This document shows, piece after piece, positions 25,578 through 33,694 of a stretch of DNA of 64,000 nt. The notes under the pieces were generated by a model. The model saw only the letters and a program-made list of their open reading frames with translations, was not told where the DNA came from and made no database searches. The DNA is from Opitutia bacterium (GTDB lineage Bacteria; Verrucomicrobiota; Verrucomicrobiia; Opitutales; Opitutaceae). The stretch lies in contig JACPIS010000026.1 in assembly GCA_016187925.1 (NCBI GenBank), positions 62,001-126,000 on the forward strand, in the 5' to 3' direction. Every line of letters begins with the position of its first letter. Within the stretch, counting starts at the first letter, position 1. Position numbers and translations under genes: made by a program.

Positions 25578-26417
25578 ATGCCGCCCTTCCGCCGCCTCGC
25601 CTTCGTTGTGAATCCGGACAAGCCCGGCGCCGCCGAGCTCACCCAGGAACTCATGGAAATCGCCGGCCGCGCCGGCGTGAAGCAGGTGAAGCTCAACAAG
25701 GGCCGCAAGCTTCCCCGCGGCTACTTCAAGGGCTGTGACGCCTGCTGCGTCGTCGGCGGCGACGGCACGCTGCTGGGCGCCGTGCGCGATGCCGCGCGCC
25801 AAGGCATCCCCATCATCGGCGTCAACCGCGGCAGCCTCGGCTTCCTCACGACCTTCTCCGCCGAAGAGGCGCGGACGAAGTTCGGTATCCTGCTCGGCGG
25901 CGCCTACCGCCTCGCCTCGCGCTCGCTGCTCGAATGCAAGATCGGCCCCGGCCGCCGCGACGTCGCCCTCAACGACGTGCTCATCAAGAACGAGGTCAAC
26001 TCCCGCCTCGTGCGCCTGGAGGTCTTCGCCGACGGCGAGCTCGTGACCGACTATTACTGCGACGGCATCATCTTCTCCTCCCCGACCGGCTCGACCGCGT
26101 ACAACCTCGCCGCCGGCGGCCCGATCATCCACCCGGATGCGCCCGTCATCGCGATGACGCCCATCTGCCCGCACACGCTGAGCAACCGCACGATCATTTT
26201 TCGCGACAAGGTGAAGCTGCGCATCTTCAACCGCACGGAGGACTCGCGCCTGCTCGTGGCGATGGACGGCCAGCGCAACTCCGTCGTCACCGAGGCTTCG
26301 ATCGAGATTTCCCTCGCCCCGCGCCGCCTGCTGCTCGCGCAAGGTCGCGACTACTCTCACTTCGGCGTCATGCGCCAGAAGCTCAAGTGGAGCGGCGGCC
26401 TGACGGATAAGAAGTGA
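25578..26417 (+). CDS. nadK: NAD kinase
   Basis: A 279-residue cytoplasmic enzyme that phosphorylates NAD+ to NADP+. GGDGTLLGAVR (residues 60-70) is the conserved phosphate-binding and catalytic motif, followed by IIGVNRGSLGFLT and the late motif SPTGSTAYNLAAGGPIIHP. DGQRN near the C-terminus is also typical. Length is normal. Starts at ATG 25578. Confidence 0.95.
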   Translation: MPPFRRLAFVVNPDKPGAAELTQELMEIAGRAGVKQVKLNKGRKLPRGYFKGCDACCVVGGDGTLLGAVRDAARQGIPIIGVNRGSLGFLTTFSAEEARTKFGILLGGAYRLASRSLLECKIGPGRRDVALNDVLIKNEVNSRLVRLEVFADGELVTDYYCDGIIFSSPTGSTAYNLAAGGPIIHPDAPVIAMTPICPHTLSNRTIIFRDKVKLRIFNRTEDSRLLVAMDGQRNSVVTEASIEISLAPRRLLLAQGRDYSHFGVMRQKLKWSGGLTDKK

Positions 26418-27000
26418 GCCCGGACTTCCGTCCGGGGTGCGGGAGCTAATACCAAGCGCCCGCAGGAAATAGATTATCGGGCTAGGTTCGACGAGGTAGG
26501 GCGCGACCGCTGGGCGCGCCGTAAGGATTCTACTGGCCAACAGAACGGACGGCCCGGCGGTCCGTCCCTACCGGCGCTGCCGCGCCAAAGTCCAAATGCT
26601 ACGGCGTTTGATATAAGCGGCTGCACCGATTCCCGGCGGTCTGTGACCACAGCCGTCCCACAAGAACTCGTTTCGGTCCTCTTTTGCATGTCATCCTGAG
26701 CGAAGCGAAGGATCCACGTGCTCGGGCGCGATGCAGGATTCGCACGCGTGGATTCTTCGCTGCGCTCAGAATGACAGGATACGATTCGCACGCGTGGATT
26801 CTTCGCTGCGCTCAGAATGACAGGATACGAAGTTGGCGCCGGAAGTCGGGTGCGCTGTGGGATGTCTGTGGTCGCAGACCAGAGCTACAGCCATGGAGAC
26901 ACGGCGCCCTCGCCGCGTTCGGGAGATTTCCGCGCCGGGGGCGGCGCGGCTCCAAGGCACGGCGCGGAGCCAATCGACTGTTCCGGGCGGAGCCGCGACA
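26418..27000. repeat. Gene-free block of interspersed and tandem repeats
   Basis: No credible gene lies here. From left to right: a GTAGGGCG-type unit (26496-26571); TGTCATCCTGAGCGAAGCGA at 26689; and a perfect 46-bp tandem duplication, 26738-26783 and 26784-26829, carrying the inverse TTCTTCGCTGCGCTCAGAAT motif. A 24-nt inverted repeat surrounds this core (26638-26661 versus 26857-26880, I count 20 of 24 pairs). The nested symmetry suggests successive insertions of small non-coding elements. Confidence 0.8.
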
Positions 27001-27028
27001 CAAAAAACCCCGGATGTCTCCGGGGTTT
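27001..27028 (-). terminator. Rho-independent terminator of the EF-hand gene
   Basis: Perfect 10-bp stem 27005-27014/27019-27028 with loop TGTC, followed on the minus strand by six T (complement of 27002-27007). It lies 27 bases after the EF-hand gene stop. Confidence 0.85.
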
Positions 27029-27054
27029 GTACTGCCAAGCTGGCCCTCGGCGGG

Positions 27055-27549
27055 TCAGTTCTGTTTTTCCTTGGGCTCGTCCTTCGCGGTCTTCTGGGCG
27101 TCATGCTCGGCCTTCTTCGCCTCGCGCTCCGCCTTCTTCGCGGCGTGCTCGGCTTGGCGCTTTTCCTTCTCCGCCTTGTGATCGGCTTCCATCTGCGCCT
27201 TCTCCTCGGGGTCGAGCTTCCCGTTTTTGTTGGCGTCGTATTTCTCGAGTGCCTTCTCCTTGAGCTCCTCGCGGTGCGCTTTCGCGTCTTCCTTCATCCT
27301 GGCTTTCTCCTCGTCGCTGAGCTGGCCGTCCTTGTCGGCGTCGTATTTCGCCTTCTTGGTCTCGCGCTTCTCCTTTTGCTCCGCGACGTAGGCCCGGAAC
27401 CCGGATTTGCCGCGGCTTGTGAGTGACGTCGAGCGGTTGGAGCGGTTGAGCTGCTGCGCCTGGTCGGCGGGCAGGGCGAAGGCGGGGATCGAAACCGACA
27501 GCGCCAGCAGCGCCGCGGTGAGGAGGGAGCGGGGAGACTTGGGATTCAT
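27055..27549 (-). CDS. Exported EF-hand protein with charged helical regions
   Basis: A 164-residue protein with a signal peptide (LLTAALLALSVSIPAFA). Two canonical calcium loops are present: DADKDGQLSDEE (about 70-81) and DANKNGKLDPEE (about 104-115), each followed by Lys/Glu/Ala-rich helices. The C-terminus is a long KAEKEKRQAEHAAKK-type charged helix. This suits a periplasmic Ca2+-binding protein; its partner is unknown. Starts at ATG 27547-27549, a short gap from the M16 peptidase stop at 27615; a terminator follows, so it may be the last gene of that transcript. Confidence 0.82.
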   Translation of the reverse strand: MNPKSPRSLLTAALLALSVSIPAFALPADQAQQLNRSNRSTSLTSRGKSGFRAYVAEQKEKRETKKAKYDADKDGQLSDEEKARMKEDAKAHREELKEKALEKYDANKNGKLDPEEKAQMEADHKAEKEKRQAEHAAKKAEREAKKAEHDAQKTAKDEPKEKQN

Positions 27550-27614
27550 CGCGGCCGAAATTACCTGTCGTCCGACCTGCGGCAACCAACACGACAACCG
27601 GAAATCAGGCGCTT

Positions 27615-30173
27615 TCAGGGCTTGACGACCAGCTGCGTGCGCTGGGCGGCGGTGAAATATTTCTTAGCGAACTTCTGCAGGTCGGCCAGCGTGACGCCGT
27701 CGATGTGCGCGTCGTAGTTGCGCCAGTCGTTGACGGGCAGGCCGTAGACCGCATTGAGCGCAGCCTGCGTGGCGCGGGCGGAGTTGGTCTGCATCGCCAT
27801 GCGCTTGCCGGCCTTCAGCCGCGTCTGGCAGCGGCGCAGCTCGTCGGCGGTCACGCCGCCCGACGACACGCGCGCGATCTCGAGGGCGAACTCCTCCAGC
27901 ACCTCCGGGTAGCGCTGCGGGTTGGTGCCGGCATAGAAGTAGAACATCGCGGTGCCGAGCCCGACCACGCGGCTGGAGCGCACGAAATACGCCAGGCTCT
28001 TCTGCTCGCGCACGCGCTCGAAGAGGTTCGACGACATGCCGCTGAACAGCTCCTCGGCGACCTCGCTCACGAAATAATCCGGCGCGTGCAGGCCCGGGCC
28101 GGGGAACGCCTGGAAGACGACCGCCTGCTGGCGCGGCTGCGTCTCGGTGAACTCGCCCACGCTCTGCTTCACGACGGCCGGCGAATGCGCCGCCGCGCCG
28201 CGCGGGAGCTTCGCGAGGAACGCCTTCAGCTTCGGCGCGAGTTTCTTCGCATCGAAGTCGCCCGCGACCGCGAGCACGGTGTTGCCCGCCACGAGCAGCT
28301 GCCGGTGCAGCGCCTTGAGGTCGGCCACGCCGATCGCCTTCAGGCCGGCCTCGTTGCCGACGCTCTCGATGCCGAAGGGATGCGCGCCGAAGAATTTTTC
28401 GCGGAGCTTCTTCCGGCCGACGGTCACGACGTCGTCCAGCGCCTCGCGCAGGCCGGCGAGCGCGGACTCGCGCTCGATCTCGAGCCGCGCGGGCTTGAAC
28501 GCCGGCCGCAGCACGGCGTCGCCAAGCAGTTCCAAGGCGAGGCCGGCGTCGGCCGGCAGCACCTCGGCGGCGAGGCCGAAGCTGTTGTTGCCCGAAAAAT
28601 CCGTGAACGAGCCGCCCACCTCCTCGATGGCGCGTGCGACCTGCTCGGCCGTGCGCTTCGTCGTGTCTTTCGTGAGCAACGTGGACAGCAGGGCGTTCAG
28701 GCCGCGCAGGCCGGCCGGCTCGAACAGCGGGCCGCCGGCGAACGCCAGTTTGAAATGCAGGTTGGGCAGCTGCCGGTTCGGCTGGAGCAGCAGGCGCGCG
28801 CCGTTGGGCAGCTTGATCTCCTCGAAGTCGAGCGACGCGGCTGTCTTCGCCGCCTCGCCACCCGCCTTGGCTTCCGCGCCGGTCGGATTCGACGACACGA
28901 CGGTCAGCCGCTCGGGCACGAGATAGGTCTGCAGCACGCGCTTGAGGTCGGCGGGCGTCAGCGCGAACAACCGCTCGAAGTACCGGCGCGTGTAGTTGAC
29001 GTCGCCCACCACGACCTCGCCGGCGCCGAGGCGCGAGGCCTGGCCGGACATCGTCTTGCGCATGTTGATCTCGGACGTGACGGCCTGCCGCACGGTCTTG
29101 GCGAGCGCCCTGGCGCTGATGCCGTCGCGGGCGAGGCGCGCGAGTTCGCGCAACACCGCCGTCTCGGCGGCGGCGCGCTTGTCCGGATCGGCGAGGTAGG
29201 AAACGTAGAACAGGCCGCTGGTGCCGGGACTCCACGTCATCGCGTCGATGGTGTGGACCAGCCGCTTCTGCTCGCGGATGGCCTGCCAGAGGATGGAGCT
29301 GTCGCCGTGGCCGAGCACCATGGCGAGCATGTCGAGCGCGGGCGCGTCGGCGTGCGTGAGGCCGGGGATCTGCCAGCCGAGGCCGCAGCGCGAGACCTGC
29401 ACGTCCTCGAAAAGGTGGCGGTCACGCCGCGCGAGCTGCGCGGGCTCGTCGGGCACGAGCACGGGCGCGAGGCGGCGGCGCGGCGCTTTCCCGAAATGCT
29501 CGGCGATGGCCGCGTGCGTGGCGGCGGGGTCGAAATCGCCCACGATGACCACGACGAGATTGTTGGGCGCGTAACGCTCCTGGTAGTAGGCGACGAGGTC
29601 GTCGCGCGAGTTGGCGGCGAAGACATCGCGGTGGCCGATGATCGGCTGGCGATACGGATGCGCGCGGAAGGCCGTCTCGAAGAGCGCCTGCGACAGGCGC
29701 TGGTCGGGATCGTCGAGGCACATGTCGATCTCGCGCAGGATGACTTCCTTTTCCTTTAGAACTTCCTCGGCGGGCAGCGTGGAGCGCAGCGCGGCGTCGG
29801 CGAGCAGGTCGATGGCGACGGGTGTGTGCTCGGCGGGGATGTCGATGTAGTAGACGGTGCGGTCGAAGGTCGTGTAGGCGTTGATGTAGCCGCCGTACGC
29901 CTGGACGGTCGCGGAGATGTCGCGGCCGGCGCGGCGCTCGGTGCCCTTGAAGAGCATGTGCTCGAGGAAGTGCGAGAGGCCCGCGCCGAGGTGCGCGCCC
30001 TCGTGGATGCTGCCGGTCTTCACCCACACCTGCACGGAGGCGACGGGCGCGGCCGTGTCGCGCTTGAGGAGGACGGTCAGGCCGTTGGGCAGCGTGTAGC
30101 GCTCGACGGATTCGCGCCAGAGGGATTCGAGCAGGCTGAGGTCGCGCGCGCGCGCGGAGGTGGGCTTGGGCAT
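27615..30173 (-). CDS. M16-family zinc peptidase, two-half fusion
   Basis: An 852-residue protein made of two M16 halves in one chain. The first half has the inverted zinc motif HFLEH (residues 68-72) with the third ligand at E148 in EVILREID, so it is predicted active. The second half (from about residue 430, KLPNGARLLLQPNRQLPNLH) shows the fold but no HxxEH, as in the inactive partner subunit. Many bacteria encode these halves as separate genes of about 430 residues. There is no evident signal peptide at the chosen start ATG 30171-30173 (MPKPTSARARDLS), so it may be cytoplasmic; a periplasmic location is not excluded. Confidence 0.9.
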   Translation of the reverse strand: MPKPTSARARDLSLLESLWRESVERYTLPNGLTVLLKRDTAAPVASVQVWVKTGSIHEGAHLGAGLSHFLEHMLFKGTERRAGRDISATVQAYGGYINAYTTFDRTVYYIDIPAEHTPVAIDLLADAALRSTLPAEEVLKEKEVILREIDMCLDDPDQRLSQALFETAFRAHPYRQPIIGHRDVFAANSRDDLVAYYQERYAPNNLVVVIVGDFDPAATHAAIAEHFGKAPRRRLAPVLVPDEPAQLARRDRHLFEDVQVSRCGLGWQIPGLTHADAPALDMLAMVLGHGDSSILWQAIREQKRLVHTIDAMTWSPGTSGLFYVSYLADPDKRAAAETAVLRELARLARDGISARALAKTVRQAVTSEINMRKTMSGQASRLGAGEVVVGDVNYTRRYFERLFALTPADLKRVLQTYLVPERLTVVSSNPTGAEAKAGGEAAKTAASLDFEEIKLPNGARLLLQPNRQLPNLHFKLAFAGGPLFEPAGLRGLNALLSTLLTKDTTKRTAEQVARAIEEVGGSFTDFSGNNSFGLAAEVLPADAGLALELLGDAVLRPAFKPARLEIERESALAGLREALDDVVTVGRKKLREKFFGAHPFGIESVGNEAGLKAIGVADLKALHRQLLVAGNTVLAVAGDFDAKKLAPKLKAFLAKLPRGAAAHSPAVVKQSVGEFTETQPRQQAVVFQAFPGPGLHAPDYFVSEVAEELFSGMSSNLFERVREQKSLAYFVRSSRVVGLGTAMFYFYAGTNPQRYPEVLEEFALEIARVSSGGVTADELRRCQTRLKAGKRMAMQTNSARATQAALNAVYGLPVNDWRNYDAHIDGVTLADLQKFAKKYFTAAQRTQLVVKP

Positions 30174-30261
30174 GAGGGAAATTGAAAGAAAAGACGGACT
30201 TGGCGCGGACACGGAGCGGCTCGTCGGGACGACTCGCCCCACCTGCCGGGCGGCGTGCGGG

Positions 30262-30750
30262 TCAGGCCTTGCCGAGCTCGGTCGGGCCGGACGCGCCGGG
30301 TTCGCCCGGGCTGGCGGCGCCGCGACCGGACGGGCCGAGCGAGGCGCGGCGGGGTTTGCGCGCGGGCACGAAAGGTTTCACGAACGCCTCGTCGAACTCG
30401 TAGATGTCCGCGAAGTCCTCGCGGCGGTCGTTCTCGGTTTTGCTGAAGACATTGTACTCGATCAGATTGAAGACGATGTCGCCGAAGTCGCGGCAGCGCG
30501 TGATGCCCCAGGTGTTGAGCACGGTCTTGGCGAGCGGGCCGAACTGCTCAAGCGCGTAGGCGCGGATACCCTCCAGCAGCTCGGCGCCGGTGACGTGCTG
30601 GGACTTGGTCGTGCGGTCGGGCTGCTTTTTTTTGAGGTCCTTGACCGTGCTGTCGAGCGCCTGCCGGACGAAGGTGTAGGCCTTGCGGTCGAACCGGTTG
30701 TCCTCCTTGCAGATGAGCTCCACCACTTCGCTGAATTCCAAGTCTTGCAT
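30262..30750 (-). CDS. Minf_1886-family conserved protein
   Basis: A 162-residue protein: MQDLEFSEVVELICKEDNRFDRKAYTFV..., SQHVTGAELLEGIRAYALEQFGPLA, and VLNTWGITRCRDFGDIVFNLIE. This is the layout of the Minf_1886 family, which I know as largely confined to Verrucomicrobiota and Planctomycetota. Function unknown. The last 35 residues (ARKPRRASLGPSGRGAASPG) are low-complexity and probably variable. Starts at ATG 30748-30750, upstream of the M16 gene with an 88-base gap. Confidence 0.85.
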   Translation of the reverse strand: MQDLEFSEVVELICKEDNRFDRKAYTFVRQALDSTVKDLKKKQPDRTTKSQHVTGAELLEGIRAYALEQFGPLAKTVLNTWGITRCRDFGDIVFNLIEYNVFSKTENDRREDFADIYEFDEAFVKPFVPARKPRRASLGPSGRGAASPGEPGASGPTELGKA

Positions 30751-30900
30751 TTAGTTAAGCCAGCACCGCTAGCACAGCGCGCGCCGCTCCGCAATCCCTC
30801 CCATGCCGGACGCGCGTGTCAGCCGCCGCTTTCTTTTACGACCGGGTGAGCGGCGTGCCCCGGCCCGGCCAACTTTGCCCCTCGCTTTCCGGTGGAAAAG

Positions 30901-31440
30901 ATGCAAATTGCCCGACTTAACATGATTTCCGCGACCCAATCCAACCACCCGCTGTCCGGTGTGATCAAGCCGGGTGAGTCGCCGCTCGAGACCGCCTGCG
31001 GGCACCTGCGCCAGGCCCGGATGCGCATCACCAAGCCCCGCATCGCCATCATCGAGGCCCTGCTCCAGCGCGAGGCGCCCGTCGCCATCGAGCAGCTGCA
31101 CCAGGAACTCCAACGCCACCAGTGCGACCTCGTCACGGTCTACCGCTGCCTCGCCGCGTTCGAGGACATCGGCATCGTGCGCCGCAGCTTCCAGCACAAC
31201 GGCACCAGCCTCTACGAGCTCACGCTCGGCGCGCAGCCCAAGCACTACCACGTCGCCTGCAAGGCCTGCGGCCGCACCGACCGCGTGGACTACTTCCCCG
31301 TCGAGGGCCCCGAGCGCATGCTCGCGGAGCGCGGCTACACGCAGATCACGCACATCGTCGAGTTCTTCGGCCTGTGCCCCGCCTGCAGCAAGAAGCACGC
31401 GCGCAACGCCGCCCCCGCCATCCCGGCGACCCGGCTCTGA
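30901..31440 (+). CDS. Fur-family transcriptional regulator
   Basis: A 179-residue winged-helix repressor. The DNA-binding part is LRQARMRITKPRIAIIEALLQ...VTVYRCLAAFEDIGIVRR, where VYR-L-FE-G is the recognition-helix signature. The dimer/metal part has HYHVACKACGRTDRVDYF and a second CPAC near the C-terminus, so a four-Cys structural zinc site is present. Fur, Zur and PerR cannot be separated from sequence alone. A GTG at 30892 and an ATG at 30922 are alternative starts; I prefer ATG 30901. Divergent from the Minf_1886 gene, with a terminator after it. Confidence 0.88.
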   Translation: MQIARLNMISATQSNHPLSGVIKPGESPLETACGHLRQARMRITKPRIAIIEALLQREAPVAIEQLHQELQRHQCDLVTVYRCLAAFEDIGIVRRSFQHNGTSLYELTLGAQPKHYHVACKACGRTDRVDYFPVEGPERMLAERGYTQITHIVEFFGLCPACSKKHARNAAPAIPATRL

Positions 31441-31465
31441 CGCCTCCGTCAACCCCACCCTTTTC

Positions 31466-31492
31466 AGCGCGGCCCGCCGGCCGCGCTTTTTT
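31466..31492 (+). terminator. Rho-independent terminator of the Fur-family gene
   Basis: Stem GCGCGGCC (31467-31474) with GGCCGCGC (31479-31486), loop CGCC, then six T. It lies 26 bases after the stop codon. Confidence 0.88.
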
Positions 31493-31588
31493 GTGCCGGG
31501 GAGATAAATCCGCCCCTGTTCCGGGCGGAAACCCCGCGCGCCACGCTTGCCATTGCCGGACAGGCGGCTGGCCTGTTCTCTCGCTCCG

Positions 31589-32029
31589 ATGAAGCTTCCC
31601 CACCCCGCCGCCCAACTCGCCGGCTGCTGCTGGCTGCCACGCCTCGCCGCCAAGACGCGCGTGTTTCTCCAAGGCGAGATGCCGCTCAGCTACCGCATCG
31701 CCTTCGGCAGCCGCCGCGGCATCGACGGCTATTTTCTCCGGCATTTCCGGCTCGAGATGCGCAAGGTCGTGTCCGCCGTGAAGCACGCGGAGAACGATGC
31801 CGCGCTGGTCGCGTGGTTCCTCCAGCAGCCGGGAGTTTCACCGCAGACTATCGCGGCATGGAACGAATTCGCCCCGCGCCTCGGCGCCAAGGGACACCCC
31901 GCCTACGCCACCCGCCAGATCGTGAAATGGTTCCTCTACCCCAAGTCCATCCTCCACCCCGTCGGCAGTCTCTTTGAGATGATCGTGCAGGACGAGGATC
32001 TCGGCGACGGCCATACACCCGGCCATTGA
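31589..32029 (+). CDS. DUF5069-family protein
   Basis: A 146-residue protein: PHPAAQLAGCCWLPRLAAKTRVFLQGEMP followed by a central AFGSRRGIDGYFLRHFRL. This fits the DUF5069 pattern (a small cytoplasmic domain of unknown function, frequent in Verrucomicrobiota). Starts at ATG 31589. Codon use matches the core genome, so it marks the left edge of the accessory stretch that follows. Confidence 0.78.
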   Translation: MKLPHPAAQLAGCCWLPRLAAKTRVFLQGEMPLSYRIAFGSRRGIDGYFLRHFRLEMRKVVSAVKHAENDAALVAWFLQQPGVSPQTIAAWNEFAPRLGAKGHPAYATRQIVKWFLYPKSILHPVGSLFEMIVQDEDLGDGHTPGH

Positions 32030-32148
32030 CGCCGCCATATTGGGTGCGTATGTGACCTGACCATCCGGGAAGCCGAGGGCCAGCGGCACCGACCAGAAAA
32101 ATGGTGAACCATTTTAAACATAACCCTCGACACGCCTTCTCGTGGAAG

Positions 32149-32280
32149 CCGCCAGAGAACAACGCGCGGGATGTGACCTAAATCACATGCTCCGTTTTCG
32201 CTCGGCATTTTCCGTAGTTCAAAAGGACTCACCCCACGCTCGCCCGCGCGTGTCTCATCGGTGAACTATGGGCTAACGAG
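32149..32280. repeat. Cassette-type repeat, copy A
   Basis: This begins with a 36-nt block that is identical at 33482-33517 (CCGCCAGAGAACAACGCGCG and onward) and then continues with alignable but diverged sequence to the ATG of the next gene. Shared features are GCATTTTCC, GTTCAAAAGG, CTCACCCCACGCTCGCCCGC and CTCATCGGTGA. It ends GGGCTAACGAG next to the ATG at 32281. The adjoining 32030-32148 shows no gene. Confidence 0.85.
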
Positions 32281-32790
32281 ATGTTCTGCCGCTTCTACTC
32301 AACTCTCCTTCTCTCTTGCATCGGCGCTGCCGTGGCGAGCGCGACATCGGTCGTCGAGACTCCGCTCGAAAGTCAGGTTCGTGACGCTGCGTTTATCGTC
32401 ACTGGAAGAGTCGTTGACGTGAAGATGAAAGGACGTTTCGGGCTGTCCGTTTCCGATCCCGCCGCCAAGACCGGTCCCGGAAGCCCCTATTCACTTTGGC
32501 TCATCGTCGAGTTTGACCAGTCTACGGTGCTGAAGGGCGACGTTGCGAGGTTACCCAGCAAGAAAGTGCTCCCGCTATGGAAGTCTTGGATCAAGTCCTT
32601 GGCTAGCGAACGCGAGGCAAGTTTGGGGCGAAGCTTCATCTTCTTTTTGGATTCTGCTTTCTCGTCCGCATCAGAGCATTTTCAGCACTTTGATTTCGAG
32701 CGGCCTGCGATCGAAAGCGCCGTTGCGCTCGAAAAGAACGAGCCCATCCAGCCGGCACAGCCGGCTCGGGGCAAAGCCCCTCGTGGCTGA
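32281..32790 (+). CDS. Exported hypothetical protein in the accessory array
   Basis: A 169-residue protein with a signal peptide (MFCRFYSTLLLSCIGAAVAS, cleavage near ASA-TS). The mature part (DAAFIVTGRVVDVKMKGRFG, ILVEF-like strands, VLPLWKSWIKSLASE) looks like a small beta-rich periplasmic protein of a kind seen as one-gene units in many genomes. I do not recognise it. Base composition is visibly less GC-rich than the core genes. The last residues (PAQPARGKAPRG) are encoded by two small hairpins, and the stop codon lies in the junction repeat 32782-32811. Confidence 0.6.
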   Translation: MFCRFYSTLLLSCIGAAVASATSVVETPLESQVRDAAFIVTGRVVDVKMKGRFGLSVSDPAAKTGPGSPYSLWLIVEFDQSTVLKGDVARLPSKKVLPLWKSWIKSLASEREASLGRSFIFFLDSAFSSASEHFQHFDFERPAIESAVALEKNEPIQPAQPARGKAPRG

Positions 32791-32811
32791 CCTCAATCGT
32801 TGGCAGAAGAA
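32782..32811. repeat. Junction repeat between accessory genes, copy 1
   Basis: CGTGGCTGACCTCAATCGTT and the next ten bases align to 33136-33166 (CGTGGCTGATCCGAGTCGAT...). Both begin within the last codons of one gene (the TGA is the stop) and end AGAAGAA just before the next start. Preceded by two GC-rich mini-hairpins (about 32750-32780). Confidence 0.6.
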
Positions 32812-32820
32812 AAACCTCCC

Positions 32821-33144
32821 GTGACCAAAGCGCTGAGATCGAAGCCGTCCCTGGTGTTCTTGCCCTACATCGCAAACGTCGGGCTGTATCTTTTCCTTCA
32901 GCTACGCGGCGCACGCGGCACCGGCATTTTCATCAGCGCGCTCATGGCGGCTGCTGGCTTGGTGTTCCTTTATCTCATCATTAAGAAGGGATTCGTTTGG
33001 GGAAGAGGCGCGCGCTATTCGATCGACGGCGATCCAAGAGCTATTTGGGCGAGTGCAGGATTTTGTTTTTGCTGGTATCTGGTCGTCACGCTCGCGGCCG
33101 TCGCTTTCTATTTCCAAGATCGCGCGCCCGGCGGGCGTGGCTGA
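32821..33144 (+). CDS. Small membrane protein in the accessory array
   Basis: A 107-residue protein with three hydrophobic segments (SLVFLPYIANVGLYLFLQL, GIFISALMAAAGLVFLYLII, WYLVVTLAAVAFYF). No family recognised. The start is uncertain: GTG 32821 (VTKALRSK) is chosen; TTG 32800 would add MAEEKPP. The C-terminus RAPGGRG and stop fall in the second junction repeat. Composition is less GC-rich than the core genome. Confidence 0.55.
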   Translation: MTKALRSKPSLVFLPYIANVGLYLFLQLRGARGTGIFISALMAAAGLVFLYLIIKKGFVWGRGARYSIDGDPRAIWASAGFCFCWYLVVTLAAVAFYFQDRAPGGRG

Positions 33145-33166
33145 TCCGAGTCGATCGACGGAAGAA
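33136..33166. repeat. Junction repeat between accessory genes, copy 2
   Basis: Counterpart of 32782-32811: CGTGGCTGA at the stop codon, then TCGATCGACGGAAGAA leading straight to the ATG at 33167. The GGAAGAA part also serves as a plausible ribosome-binding site. Confidence 0.6.
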
Positions 33167-33463
33167 ATGAACGCGCCAGCAAAGCTCATCATCGGTCGGG
33201 TCGCGGCTTGGACGTATATCGTCAGTGCTGTCCTTGCCGTGGTCTTCACGATCAGTTTCTTCGATTTTCCTGGTGGCCCCGCGACGATGGGTTACGCAGT
33301 CGTATTTCTGTTTTTGCTGGCGTGTGCTGTCGGCGCAGTCGCGTCAATTGCCGCAGTTGGAGCTTGGAAAGAAAAGAAGAAGATAGTTTTTGTCGGTGCA
33401 CTGGCGTGGCCGCTCCCGATCTATTATTCGACGCTCATTGTTCGCGCGATTCTTGGCCTATGA
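33167..33463 (+). CDS. Small membrane protein in the accessory array
   Basis: A 98-residue protein with three predicted helices (IIGRVAAWTYIVSAVLAVVF, GYAVVFLFLLACAVGAVASI, IVFVGALAWPLPIYYSTLIV). Start ATG 33167 with GGAAG five bases upstream. I do not recognise it. It is followed at once by copy B of the cassette-type repeat. Confidence 0.58.
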   Translation: MNAPAKLIIGRVAAWTYIVSAVLAVVFTISFFDFPGGPATMGYAVVFLFLLACAVGAVASIAAVGAWKEKKKIVFVGALAWPLPIYYSTLIVRAILGL

Positions 33464-33481
33464 AGACCGAGCCGAACCAAA

Positions 33482-33614
33482 CCGCCAGAGAACAACGCGC
33501 GGGATGTGACCTAAATCGTATGTGCCTGCTCCGCTCAGCATTTTCCCTCGTTCAAAAGGGCTCACTCCACGCTCGCCCGCCTGAGTCTCATCGGTGACGT
33601 CTGGGCAAAATGAG
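33482..33614. repeat. Cassette-type repeat, copy B
   Basis: Starts with the same 36-nt block as copy A, then aligns through CTCACTCCACGCTCGCCCGC and GTCTCATCGGTGACGTCTGG to GCAAAATGAG. In copy A the equivalent end is the gene start; here the ATG (33610) opens only a very short frame, so the unit that followed may have been lost. Confidence 0.85.
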
Positions 33615-33639
33615 TAAGCCTCTAACGTTAGCCAAATCC

Positions 33640-33694
33640 GGAAGGGCTCACTCTCCGCTTGCCCGCGCGCGGCACATTTCTAACGATCGGCAAA
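33640..33694. repeat. Cassette-type repeat, partial copy C
   Basis: GGAAGGGCTCACTCTCCGCT...GCCCGCGCGCGGCAC...TCGGCAAA aligns to the right half of copy B (AAGGGCTCACTCCACGCTCG...GGGCAAA). It ends at the ATG of the acetyltransferase gene. A CTAACGTTAG palindrome lies just before it (33622-33631). Confidence 0.65.

Noticed and set aside
26689-26829. CRISPR array suggested by closely spaced repeats
   Set aside because: There are only two adjacent identical 46-bp units without spacers, plus an inverse copy; no cas genes are nearby.
33601-33640. A short gene starting at the ATG at 33610 after repeat copy B
   Set aside because: The frame from this ATG closes after a few codons (MSKPLTLAKSG-like), and no longer product exists; it looks like a remnant.
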